Assembly: GCA_030068075.1 (NCBI GenBank)
Contig: CM057843.1
Coordinates: forward strand, 10,868,001-10,932,000
From: Paguma larvata
Lineage: Eukaryota; Chordata; Mammalia; Carnivora; Viverridae
Direction: 5' to 3'
DNA length: 64,000 nt
Of this stretch, positions 1 through 9,035 are shown piece after piece (positions within the stretch are counted from its first letter, which is position 1; every line of letters begins with the position of its first letter). Below the pieces are notes generated by a model. It saw only the letters and a program-made list of their open reading frames with translations. It was not told the origin of the DNA and searched no databases. A program made the translations under genes and the position numbers.

Positions 1-1080
1 TGCCACATAGATGGGAGCAGGGAATGACCTGTGCCTGCAAGGAATGACCCAGGATGTCCTAGGGAAGACTCCTTTGTGGCTGGCCCCTTGGTGCAGTCTA
101 CATGGTTGAGAGAGAAAGAGAGAGAGAGAGAGGGAATGTATCATTATGGACTTCCCATACTTGGTCAGGTCAGGAGCTAGAAAACAAAAGAGAGACAGAA
201 AGATAACCAGGCTATTTCCAAAGACTTGAGTGCTGTGCCAATGAAGACAGCTACCAGGGAAGTGATTCGTCAACACAGAAGTATTTGAACAGGCTGCACA
301 ATATAGTCGGCTCAGTGATCATTTCAGAGCTGATGCAAGCATTTAGTGGAAGTAGGTGATGGTTAAGATCTCTTTTAACTCTAAGATTCCAAACTATAGA
401 GTAATCATGAGGTGGTCCTTTGGCATTTGAGTGATAATGGGAGTAACTCTTTGCCCAGGCTCTAGAGATTTTTTGTATATACGCTTCCCATATTTGTTGT
501 TTATTATCGTACAATTCACCTATGGTTCAGCAGTATGAATGAGATAATTAATTCTCCCAGTACTTAAGGGAGGGTTTTACCTAAGAGATCTGTCCAAGGC
601 CGTGGAATGGTTTGGTGACAGGATGGGCTTGACCAGGAATTCCAAGCCACGTGTTTTCTTTGTTAGCCTAGAACTGGGAGGAAGTAGAAAACCTGGAAAC
701 AAGAAGTCAGCATGGGGTGGGCTGCTTGCCTGTTAGAAAGCAGAGTTCAGTGAGAATGAGAACTGATGGACCCATTGCAGAGATCACTTCAAGTCCACCA
801 CCACCACCCCTATCCCAAATGGCCCAAGAATGGAAAAGAACATCATGGTGACTGAGTGACCCCAACCTGAGCACATTAGCTACCACCTCTGTTGGAGACA
901 AAGGTCTTCCATGTCCCTAGACCTCATCAGAACCTACTTCTCAATAGCCTATTTGCCTGGATTCAGGGCCCTGTGGGACATGCCTCACAGGAGGGAATGA
1001 AGGAAGCAGGGAAGAAGGCTGGGGAAAGTTAGAAGATGTCCAGAGGGAATGATACCTTTGCTTTCTAGCCCTCAAGGAAA
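1..1080. other. unique sequence, no gene recognised
   Basis: No coding region, RNA gene or known repeat is evident here apart from a short GA-rich microsatellite at about 108-134. The longest frames (87 and 64 residues on the minus strand) show no domain or composition that would support a gene. The right end passes into an old transposon relic and then the ERV1 provirus. Confidence 0.5.
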
Positions 1081-1235
1081 GTGTCTCCCATACTTTAGTG
1101 TGCATTGGAATCACCTGTGATACTTTAAAACAAAAAGCTGCTTTTCTGGTCCCCTTCCTGGAAATATTGGTTCTATTTTGAGAACCAAGTCCTTTTTAGC
1201 AATCACCTGGTGATTCTGATTATATAGAAATCTTT
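1081..1235 (+). mobile_element. MER5A-like hAT-Charlie nonautonomous DNA transposon relic
   Basis: The landmarks are an opening actttagtgtgcattggaat followed by tcacctg, a polar middle, and a distal agcaatcacctggtgattct. This order matches MER5-type (hAT-Charlie) elements, which are ancient and shared by placental mammals. The copy is diverged and its terminal inverted repeats are not clear. Assigned from recognised landmarks only; a MER5B or relative is equally possible. Confidence 0.6.
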
Positions 1236-1280
1236 CTGAGTCTGTAAGACTCAATGGGTTCTGAACACGTGTGTGTTCAG

Positions 1281-1701
1281 TGTAAGGTTACGAGTCGCTG
1301 ATGGATAAAAGTAAGACTGCCAAGGCAAAGTGAGGTCTGAGAGTACACTTTATTGCAAGCACCCTCTCGGCGAGGTTCCGGGACTCCAAGAGAGGAGTGG
1401 GAGGTCGCCCCGAGATGGGTTAGGGTTTTTAAGGGTTTGACGCTGAAGTTGGCTACATAATTCTTTCATTTTTTTTTTGGAGATTTTGTCTGCTTGCCAA
1501 GGTCCTATTGGTCTGCCGGAGTTTGGGGTGAGGTTTAGGTCCCTGTTAGGTATCGGTTCCGAGAGTGAAGTGTCCCTCCTTTATGGTTTTGGCGGGAATG
1601 TCGGCCATCTTGGGGTTCCTTCTTCAGGGTTTTTTGGGGAATGTCGGCCATCTTGGGTTGGTTTCCATTGTGTGGAGCCTTCCCCATGCCATAGCCCAAC
1701 A
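1281..1701 (-). repeat. ERV1 3' LTR
   Basis: On the minus strand the LTR starts tgttgggct directly after a polypurine tract and ends aaccttaca, the canonical TG...CA. It holds an AATAAA signal (gcaataaagtgt) about 100 bases from its end and a cttaaaaac TATA-like stretch upstream. U3 carries two copies of a short unit with core gatggccgac (on the plus strand near 1610 and 1643). Length is 421 bp. A related solo LTR lies at 41452-41937. Confidence 0.92.
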
Positions 1702-1713
1702 TTCCACCTTTTG
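1702..1713 (-). promoter_or_regulatory. ERV1 polypurine tract
   Basis: On the minus strand aaaaggtggaa abuts the TG of the 3' LTR. This is the position and composition of the plus-strand DNA primer of gammaretroviruses. Confidence 0.8.
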
Positions 1714-1744
1714 TTATATACATATTGGTAACAGGGGCGCCGAC

Positions 1745-3269
1745 TCAATTCTGGCTACTTCCTGCTGACGGATGGGCGTCGCCATAGGGCTGGTCGGAAG
1801 TGGGTAGAGGAGAGTAAGGCTGAAGAAGAAGCTGGTTATCCGAGACCCTAGTAAGTTCCTGTAAGCGCTCCTGGAAGTAACGCAAAAGACAGGGAGCAAT
1901 TGAGAGTAGAATAAGGATTACACACAAGGGCCCTACCAGAGGGAGTAACGAGGTTACCCAAGTGTTGGAGGTGAGGTCCCAAAGGGATCCATCCCGCCTC
2001 CGAGCTTGGACCCGATCTTTAAGTTCTTTTATCTTGGACGTGACTATACCTGATTGGTTGACATAGTAACAACATTCTTCATTTAGCTACAGACATGTTC
2101 CCCCTTTTTCGGCGGTTAGCAGATCCAAGGTCCGTCGGTTTTGTAGGGCTACAGCAGCCAGGCTGGTGACCTGTGTCTGTAAAGCTGTCAGGGAATCGGC
2201 AATTCTATCCATATCGTCATTTAGGTCTTGGGAGAGTTTGTAATAAAAACTAACAGATGTTCCTATTCCTGCGGTTCCAGCCGCCACCCCAGCTGTAACA
2301 CCAGCCCCTATTAGGAAGGGGAGGAAGGCGGCCCTCCTCTAGCGGGGTTGAGGGAACAGAATGGCTAAGAGCTGAGAAGGTGAGTAGACACTAGAGGAGG
2401 GGGAAAGCAGGATAAACGTACAGTCCAGAGTGTCATTTTCAGTTAGGCAGCGGTAGATCCCTTGTGTGCACGAGAGGAAGACCCCGCATGGGGGGCAATA
2501 TGGGAGTGAAGATTTGGTGATGTTAATAGCCGCCGGGGTAAGATATCGGTCTGAGGAAAGGTTAAGGAGTGGTAGGGAACCCCCGATGGGCCCAATAAGG
2601 ACAGTCACATTACTGGTGGCGAAGTTAGGGAGTGGCCAGCCGGTAGGGAGGGGTATCCCTACAATATTTTTTGAGGTGGAGAAAGGAAAACAGATCCAAC
2701 AGTCGGTACTGTTTGAGATATCCGCCCACAAGTTATAACTAGTATTTAAAAGGGTTACCGTTAGCTGTTCAGGAGGCGGGGCCCTTTTAATGTGATCAAG
2801 CTTGATATCTTTATAAGGGGGCGGTGTTGGGGCCCGAAGTTGTTTGATTAACGGTTGGGCCATTTTAATGTGACCAAGCTTGATCCCTTTTTAAGGGGGT
2901 GGTGTTGGGGTCTGAAGTTGTTTGCTTAACTGTTGGGCCCTTTTTTTTTTTGCAAAATCAGTCTCCCAGGCTTTGGGTTTTTCTGTTGTGTCCCAGCAGA
3001 CCTTCCTCACCCCTATCTTGAAGTATTGTAAACAAGTGCTCGAGTATTGAGTAAGAGGTGCTGTCCAGAAGGTTTTTCCCGGGGCGTGGATAGAGTACAG
3101 GTAGTTGGTGTGTACCTCTGTAACATTCAGTGGGCATGTCAGGATAAGTGGAGAAGTACCATGAGGAACCCCAGGTCTGCATGCACTCACATTCTTCCGC
3201 TTGGATAGGGACGTTTAGGAGGAGCATGAGGAGGAACCCAGCCAAGCGGAGTTTGGTGGGGCCCACCAT
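1745..3269 (-). pseudogene. env: ERV1 env (broken)
   Basis: Envelope glycoprotein remnant. It starts at 3269 with a hydrophobic signal peptide and a Cys-rich surface subunit. Frames shift near 2960-2890, and a proline-rich segment is duplicated in frame (2785-2940). The 2863-2339 stretch is open, with several N-x-S/T sites. A stop sits at about 2341, at the expected surface/transmembrane cleavage point, followed by a hydrophobic fusion-peptide-like segment. The transmembrane subunit keeps the LQNRRTLDLLTAEKGG region and a following E-E-C-C, but a second stop interrupts between them near 2085. A membrane anchor and cytoplasmic tail can be read at 1927-1745. It cannot give a full protein as it stands. 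The start overlaps the end of pol closely, as in gammaretroviruses. Confidence 0.87.
2785..2945 (-). repeat. 78-bp in-frame tandem duplication in ERV1 env
   Basis: The landmark ttttaatgtga occurs at 2785 and 2863, with a third partial start at about 2941 that has become a T-run. The offset is 78 bp, or 26 codons, so the duplication keeps the frame. Each unit encodes a stretch with a PTPPP core followed by a basic K-x-I-K-L segment in the proline-rich part of the surface subunit. One unit has a stop right after PPP. Confidence 0.82.
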
Positions 3270-3282
3270 CTAGGAGGCCCAC

Positions 3283-4498
3283 TTATCCTCCGCGGGTACC
3301 CGCTTGAGGTTGCTGATGTGTACCCACGTAGGGTTCCCCAGAAGCTTGGCGCAGTTGGGGTAGTATGGATGACAGTGTGAGGCCCCATCCACGAGCTTGA
3401 AGGGAATCCGGCCGTAAGTTTTTAAGGAAGACCTGGTCTCCCGGAGACAGTTTGTAGTGTTTCTCAGGGGACATGGTCAGGGGCTGGTATAACAGCGTCA
3501 GCGTGGGCCCGCAGGAGAGCACGAAGGAGGGTGAGATAGGGCAGATAAGATAGGAGGGTGCAGGAATAGCTGGAAAATTTATAAGGAAGGGGCGGCCGTA
3601 TAGTAGCTCGACTAGGCTTAATCCTGACGGCCCACGAGGTGTAGCCCGAAGTCTGGTGAGGGCCAAAGGTAAGAGGATGGGCCAGGAGAGGCGGGTTTCT
3701 AGTGTAAGTTTGGTAAGTTGGGCTTTAAGTAGCCCATTGGCCTTTTCTACTTTACCCGATGATTGTGGATGATACGGGGTATGAATTTCCAGGTGATGTT
3801 GAGGCTTTCGGGTACCTGTTGGTTACCCTGGAGATGAATGCCGGTCCGTTGTCTGACTGGAGGGTTCGAGGCAGTCCAAATCGTGGGATGATGTGTTCGA
3901 TGAGGATTGCAGCCACCACATCCGCAGTCTCTCGGGCTGTGGGGTAGGCCTCGATCCAGCCTGTGAAGGTATCAACCAAAGTTAGCAGATAACGGAAAGT
4001 CTTATGTCGGGGCATGTGAGTAAAGTCCAGCTGCCAGTCCTCCCCTGGCTGATGTCCCCTGAGTTGGTGGTTAGGTCCTGGTCTGCGGATCCCTCCTTGT
4101 GTATTTACAGTTGAGCACGTCGTGCAGGCCCTGTGAACAGTTTCGATTACTCTGAATAATGAAGGGTGGTGGAACAAGGGTTGAAGGAACTGGTACAGAG
4201 CCTTTGGGCCAATATTTAGAGATTGGTGGATTTCAGCGACCAGGGTGTGGGCCAGATTTTCTGGCAGAGCAATCTTGTCCTGTACGTAGATCCTCCCTTA
4301 TCTCCCACCTTACCTCCTAGGCTTTGGAGAGCCTGCATTTCTTTGGCCGAGTAGAAGGCTGGTGGGGGGTGTTAAGATAGAGGACAGGAGCTTCGGAGTT
4401 GTGTAAGGCTGTTTGTCTGGCCACTGATCAGCCTTATTGTTCCCTAGGGAGATCGGATCATCAGAAGTCTGATGGCTGAGGCAATGGACAATTGCCAC
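3283..4498 (-). pseudogene. pol: ERV1 pol, integrase portion (broken)
   Basis: Integrase remnant that would insert viral DNA into host chromosomes. Reading 4290 to 3283, the N-terminal zinc-binding domain is visible with two His and a C-x-x-C (CTTC). The core follows with D in the DFTHMP segment, D in SDNGPAF and the Glu in V-E-K near 3745. A C-terminal domain continues to the env start. A stop near 4310 and frame changes near 3750 and 3670 split it into three pieces (4498-4310, 4177-3752, 3666-3283). Spacing and motif order match gammaretroviral integrase. Confidence 0.87.
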
Positions 4499-4551
4499 GT
4501 TAGTACGCAGACTAAGAGCCTTGAGTAATTTGGCTATAAGGGGCCCATTAA

Positions 4552-6291
4552 CTATAGGGGTGCCCTTAGTAGTAAGGAATCCCCTTTTCTGCCAAAGAAC
4601 AGAGTGAGTGTGGCAATAAGGTAGGCATATTTGGAGTCAGTGTAAATGGTGACTAGTCCTTCAGACAGGTGTAGAGCCCTTGTAAGGGCAATGAGTTCAG
4701 CCTTTTGAGACGTAGTCCCAGTTGGGAGGGGGGCTGTCTCTAGCACTTTATCGGTGGTGATCACAGCGTAAGCAGCACGTCGTTGGCCACCTGAGGCTAA
4801 GAAAGAACTCCCATCCACGAAGAGCACACGGTCAGGATCAGACAACGGTTGGTCGGAGAGACCTGGGTGAGGAGGAACAAGATCTTCCAGAAGTTGTGGG
4901 CATGAGTGTGTGGGTTCGGGGGCAGACGAGGGTGTGGGCAACAAAGTTGCAGGATTTAAGCGAGGGGAAAGACAGAGAGATACTTGAGGGTTCTCAATGA
5001 ACAGTAAGTGAAATAGCTGGAGACGTGAAGGGGTAAGGTGTGCCAGGGATTGATGCCCAAGGAGGTCGGCGAGACGATGAGAGGAGTAAACTGTGATGTG
5101 TTGACCTAGAGTGAGTTTGATGGCCTCTTTTGTGAGAATAGCAGCCGCCGCCAGGGCCCTGAGGCAGGGCTGCCACCCCTGAGTGGTAATATCCAACTGT
5201 TTGGATAGGTAAGCCACGGCCCTATGTGTGGGTCCCACTGGCTGTGCTAGGAGCCCAGTGGCTGAGCCGGAGCGCTCATCGGTGTAAAGGTGGAACGGTT
5301 TAGAGAGATCGGGTAGTGTTAGGACTGGCCCTGTAGTGAGGCAGTTTTTTAGTTGTGAGAACGAGTGGCGGATTGAGGTGGGATCAGTTAGGGGGCCTTG
5401 GGGAGTATCTTTAGCTGCCTGGTATAGAGGGCGAGCCAGAATAGAGAAGTTTGGTATCCAATGTCTAAAGAACTCAACTAATCCAAGAAAGGACAGTATC
5501 TCCTCTGCAGTTTGAGGTGGTTGAAGGTCCTGGAGGAGGCGTATGCGGTCCGCAGTTAGAGATTTTGAGGTAGGGGTTAGGAGTATACCCAAATAGGTAA
5601 CCGAAGGGGTGCACAGTTGGGCCTTTGAGGGAGTGACCCGGTATCCCTTAGTCCCCAGAAAGTTAAGCAGAATCGAAGTGTCATCTTCGGAAGAGGAAAG
5701 AGAAGGACTACAGAGGAGAAGGTCATCCACATACTGCAATAAAGTACTGGTCTTAAGGGTGCATTGCAGTAGGTCGGTAGCCAGGGCCTGGCCAAAGATA
5801 TGAGGACTATCCCTAAACCCTTGAGGCAGGACCGTCCAAGTGAGTTGTCCAGAGACATGAGTGTCAGGGTCCTCCCAAGTAAAAGGAAAAAGGAAATACG
5901 ACTCAGGATGTAAGGGGACCGTAAAAAAAGCATCCTTGAGATCCAGTACCGTGAAGTGGGAGTTATTGGAGGGGACATGGGACAGTAAGGTATATGGATT
6001 GGGGACAACGGGGTGGAGTGGGACTACAGCCTCATTAATGAGTCTGAGGTCTTGTACTAACCGGTATGCTCCGGAAGGCTTGCGAACTGGTAGAATGGGA
6101 GTATTACATGGGGAATTAGTAGAGATGAGGAGTCCCTGCTGTTTTAACCGCTCTATGATGGGCTTTAGGCCCCTGCGGTGAGTGAGGGAGATGGGAAACT
6201 GGGCCCGTGAAGGGAACTTGGAGCTATCTTTAAGCTGGATTTTAACTGGGGTGTGGTGGGTGGCGATAATGGGTTTTGAGGTATCCCACAC
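4552..6291 (-). CDS. pol: ERV1 pol, reverse transcriptase-RNase H frame (long open remnant)
   Basis: An unbroken 579-codon frame covering most of the polymerase. Near its middle are the VLPQGFRDSP segment and the catalytic QYVDDLLLC (YVDD is the gammaretroviral form). The connection domain follows, then RNase H with VDGSS, the acidic KAELIAL and the YTDSKYA segment. The fourth RNase H acidic residue is lost because the frame breaks near 4600. The reading frame differs from that of the protease (6622-6242) and the two overlap by about 50 bases, so a frameshift separates them. The ATG at 6291 is an internal Met, not a natural start. Function is not implied; it is the only long intact piece of this provirus. 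Confidence 0.88.
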   Translation of the reverse strand: MWDTSKPIIATHHTPVKIQLKDSSKFPSRAQFPISLTHRRGLKPIIERLKQQGLLISTNSPCNTPILPVRKPSGAYRLVQDLRLINEAVVPLHPVVPNPYTLLSHVPSNNSHFTVLDLKDAFFTVPLHPESYFLFPFTWEDPDTHVSGQLTWTVLPQGFRDSPHIFGQALATDLLQCTLKTSTLLQYVDDLLLCSPSLSSSEDDTSILLNFLGTKGYRVTPSKAQLCTPSVTYLGILLTPTSKSLTADRIRLLQDLQPPQTAEEILSFLGLVEFFRHWIPNFSILARPLYQAAKDTPQGPLTDPTSIRHSFSQLKNCLTTGPVLTLPDLSKPFHLYTDERSGSATGLLAQPVGPTHRAVAYLSKQLDITTQGWQPCLRALAAAAILTKEAIKLTLGQHITVYSSHRLADLLGHQSLAHLTPSRLQLFHLLFIENPQVSLCLSPRLNPATLLPTPSSAPEPTHSCPQLLEDLVPPHPGLSDQPLSDPDRVLFVDGSSFLASGGQRRAAYAVITTDKVLETAPLPTGTTSQKAELIALTRALHLSEGLVTIYTDSKYAYLIATLTLFFGRKGDSLLLRAPL

Positions 6292-6622
6292 TTGAGGATC
6301 TATGGCGTAGGTTGTTTGGAGTGAGGGTTGAGGGGGAAGAGAGATGCATAAGATGAGTTGAGGCAGTGGGGGAGGGGGAAGGAGAGAGACGGATGGTTGC
6401 CCCTAGCTTTTGGAGGAGATCCCTCCCTAGTAAGGGAACAGGACAGGAGGGGATTACTAGGAAGGTGTGGAAGAAAGGGTGCCCATCCAGGCTGCAGGTG
6501 AGGGGAGGGGTCATCCTAGGAGTGGAGGCGGTCCCATCGATACCCATAAGTGTAATTGGAGAGGTTTGAGTTAATCCCGAATAGGAAGGGAGAACAGAAT
6601 AGGTAGCCCCCGTGTCCAGCAA
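6242..6622 (-). pseudogene. pro: ERV1 pro (aspartic protease) remnant
   Basis: Retroviral aspartic protease with the catalytic LDTGATYSVL at its start and the conserved LLGRDLL near the C-terminal third. Such proteases act as dimers and cleave Gag and Pol. The upstream join to nucleocapsid is out of frame or stopped, and the downstream join to RT needs a frame change, so it could not be made as part of a Gag-Pro-Pol product in its present state. Confidence 0.85.
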
Positions 6623-6659
6623 AAAGGAGATGGACTTACCCCTACCTGGAGCGTAACCC

Positions 6660-8290
6660 TGGGCTCAGCTTGAGTGAGGGGGGCCGTGAGTCTGGGCTCC
6701 GTCAGTCCTCTTCCAGACCAAGCAGCTGAAATGCCGGACTTACCGTTTCGGGGTTCCCCCCACGTTGAGGCGTTGAGGGCATCCCGAGGCTTGGGCAGTC
6801 AGATTTCCAATGGCCCATCAAGTGACATTGAGGGCAAGGTCGAGTCGGTGCCTTTGGGTTGGGACAAGGACGGGCCCAGTGTCCCTCGACTCCGCACTTG
6901 AAGCAGGCCCCCGGAGGGGTGCGACTAGTTCCCCTTTTATGGTGGCTCCCGGCTGGCCGCTGGCTGCTACCAAGGCCTGGGTTTGTAGTTGAACCGTTTG
7001 CTGGAGCTGGGCCTGTCGCCTCTGCTCAGCTGCTTCCTCACGGGAATTAAAGACTTTAAAGGCCATTTTCACCAAATCAGAAATGGGAGTCTGGGGGCCC
7101 TCCTCGGCCCTTTTTAATTTCTTACAAATGTCGGAGGTTGACTGAGAAATAAAATGTGTAGCTAAGACCGTGGCCCCTGCCGGAGAAGCCGGGTCCAGGT
7201 GGGTATATTGGGTTAATGCTCAGTTAGCCGATTGAGAAACATGGCCGATTTTCGTTGGGAGCCTGGATAATCTCTCTAATCTTATCATAGTTAACAGCCT
7301 TGTGGGAGGCCGCCTGCATACCGGCAATGAGGCACTGCACCATGCGGTCGCGGCGCCGGCGGCCATCTTGGCCATTCTGGTAATCCCATCCTGGCTCTAC
7401 GGCTGGAACCGCCTGAGCGCCCGCTGGCATTGTGGCGTCAGTAAGGTGAACCTGATCTGCATGTTCTCGGGCAGCAGCCTGGATGCGTTCCCTCTCCTCT
7501 GAGGTAAGGGTTGTGGTCTGAACCACATGTAAATCATGCCAGGTGAGATATTGGAATTCTTTGTTGAAATTATTAGGATTAGCCGAGAAAGCTCCTAGAC
7601 GCTTTTCTATTTGGGAAAGATCTTGTAAGGAAAAAGGCGCATGAACTCGAACAACTCCTTCAGCCCCAGCCACTTCTCTTAATGGACAGACTAGATGAGG
7701 CTGATCATGAGACTGGGTTCTAGCGGAGATAGGAGGAGAAGGGAGAGGGCTGGGGGGTGATGAAGGTTCAGGAGCAGGGGGTACAGAAGCGGTGGGGTAG
7801 GCACATCTAAAGTCTGTTGCTGAGTGGCTGGCTGATACGGAGGAGGGGAAGGAGGAGAAGGAGGACTGGGGGCCCTCGTTGGGGGTCCGAGAGATTTTCA
7901 GGGGTTCAGAGAGGGGAGAGAGATCGGAGTCCTTTGGAGTGGTCAGCGGAAGAGTCTGAGGAGGAGAGCGAGCCAGGAGTACTTGGGAAGTAGAGCAATG
8001 GGAGCAGAGCGAGGGTCTGGAGCGCAAGGTCCAGAAAGCTTGGACATATGGTATCTGACCATTTACCCTGGCGTCTACAGAGATTGTCAAGATCCGTAAG
8101 CACCTGATAATCGAAGGTGCCCTCAGGGGCCATTTTGACTGGTTATCTAGTTGGTACTGGGGCCAAGCGACGGTACAATAGAATATGAGGCGCGCCTTCG
8201 TAGGTCCTGCTCCAGCTCCAAGGTACGGAAGTTAGCCAGGAGACAGCCCAGAGGCGTCTTAGGATCGAATTTAGACTGAGAGGTTCCCAT
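6660..8290 (-). pseudogene. gag: ERV1 gag (broken)
   Basis: Capsid polyprotein remnant. It starts at 8290 with MGTSQSK, whose Gly2 fits N-myristoylation of matrix. A frameshift or stop follows after about 50 codons (restart by 8133/8090). The 8090-7224 frame holds a Pro/Ser-rich linker and then capsid, including PFSLQDLSQIEKRLGAF. A stop near 7220 precedes an Arg/Gln/Glu-rich coiled segment (7075-6960). Two CCHC zinc knuckles follow near 6895-6795 (CFKCGVEGHWARPC and CPQCHLMGHWKSDC), where most exogenous gammaretroviruses have one. Multiple lesions make it nonfunctional. Confidence 0.85.
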
Positions 8291-8632
8291 AGCTCCCCAC
8301 CCCGATTAACCCAGAACACGGAGGAGGGCGTCCCCTCGTCCGTGAGGTGAGTTAGGAGGTTCAGAGAGTAGTTACCGTGGAATAAGGACGTCTCCTAATT
8401 CCCGGAACTACGGAGCTACCTGGTAGCGGAGGGGGGTTTACCCTGACGTGGCCACGGTTTGGCAGGGCACCCGGAGGGGTGGGGGGGGAACCAGGAACAC
8501 TCACCGCTGGAAGTCAGGAGATCAGGAGACCAGGAGTTGAATGGAGAGGCGGCGGGGTCCCAGTCCGGAGGTGGAGGAGAGAGCCTCCGTACCTAAGTAG
8601 GGGCTCAAATCTCCCCCGGGTTTCGCACCAAA
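8291..8632 (-). other. ERV1 leader and primer-binding site
   Basis: The untranslated leader between the 5' LTR and gag. At 8630-8613 (minus) it holds tggtgcgaaacccggg, which matches a tRNA-Phe-type primer site except for one missing C. A Phe primer is the defining trait of the ERV-F/Fc group. No reading frame of note. Confidence 0.75.
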
Positions 8633-8935
8633 TGTAAGGTTAAGTCGCTGATGATAAAAGTAAGACTGCCAAGGCAAAGTGAGGTCTGAGAGTACACTTT
8701 ATTGCAAGCACCCTTGGGCGAGGTTCCGCGACTGCAAGAGAGGAGTCGGGGGTCGCCCCGAGATTGGGGTTAGGGGTTTTTAAGAGATCTGACGCTGAAG
8801 TTGGCTACATAATTCTTTCATTTTTTTTTTGGAGATACTGTCTGCTCGCCAAGGTCCTATTGGTCTGCCGGGTTTGGGGTGAGGTTTAGGTCCCTGTTAG
8901 GTATCGGATTTCCGAGAGTGACGTGTCCCTCCTTT
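8633..8935 (-). repeat. ERV1 5' LTR, truncated by gap
   Basis: Aligns with 1281-1580 of the 3' LTR, including the aataaag signal and the terminal TTACA. Its U3 start, including the repeat-bearing enhancer part, lies in or beyond the N-gap. Small indels and substitutions separate it from the 3' LTR. Confidence 0.9.
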
Positions 8936-9035
8936 NNNNNNNNNNNNNNNNNNNNNNNNNNNNNNNNNNNNNNNNNNNNNNNNNNNNNNNNNNNNNNNNN
9001 NNNNNNNNNNNNNNNNNNNNNNNNNNNNNNNNNNN
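8936..9035. other. assembly gap (100 N)
   Basis: Exactly 100 N, the conventional placeholder for a gap of unknown size. To the left is the interior of an LTR, to the right the interior of ribosomal ITS2. Neither sequence continues across, so adjacency of the two sides is not proven. Confidence 0.99.

Larger units (their letters stand above)
1281..8935 (-). mobile_element. ERV1: class I (gammaretroviral, ERV-Fc-like) provirus, cut by an assembly gap
   Basis: A minus-strand provirus in the order 5' LTR (8935-8633), primer site, gag, pro, RT-RNase H, integrase, env, polypurine tract, 3' LTR (1701-1281). The two-knuckle nucleocapsid, LDTGA protease, YVDD polymerase and a gammaretroviral transmembrane envelope with a CC-pair motif place it in class I. 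The primer site resembles tRNA-Phe, the naming feature of the ERV-F/Fc group, so ERV-Fc-like is the best guess. The LTRs differ at roughly 20 places over about 300 aligned bases, so it is an old insertion. gag, integrase and env carry stops and frameshifts, while one RT frame stays open for 579 codons. The target-site duplication cannot be tested because the 5' LTR runs into the N-gap. Confidence 0.9.

Noticed and set aside
1745..3269. Possible co-opted (syncytin-like) envelope in ERV1
   Set aside because: The frame is interrupted by a frameshift and several stops, including one at the cleavage junction and one within the transmembrane ectodomain, so there is no intact envelope to be co-opted.
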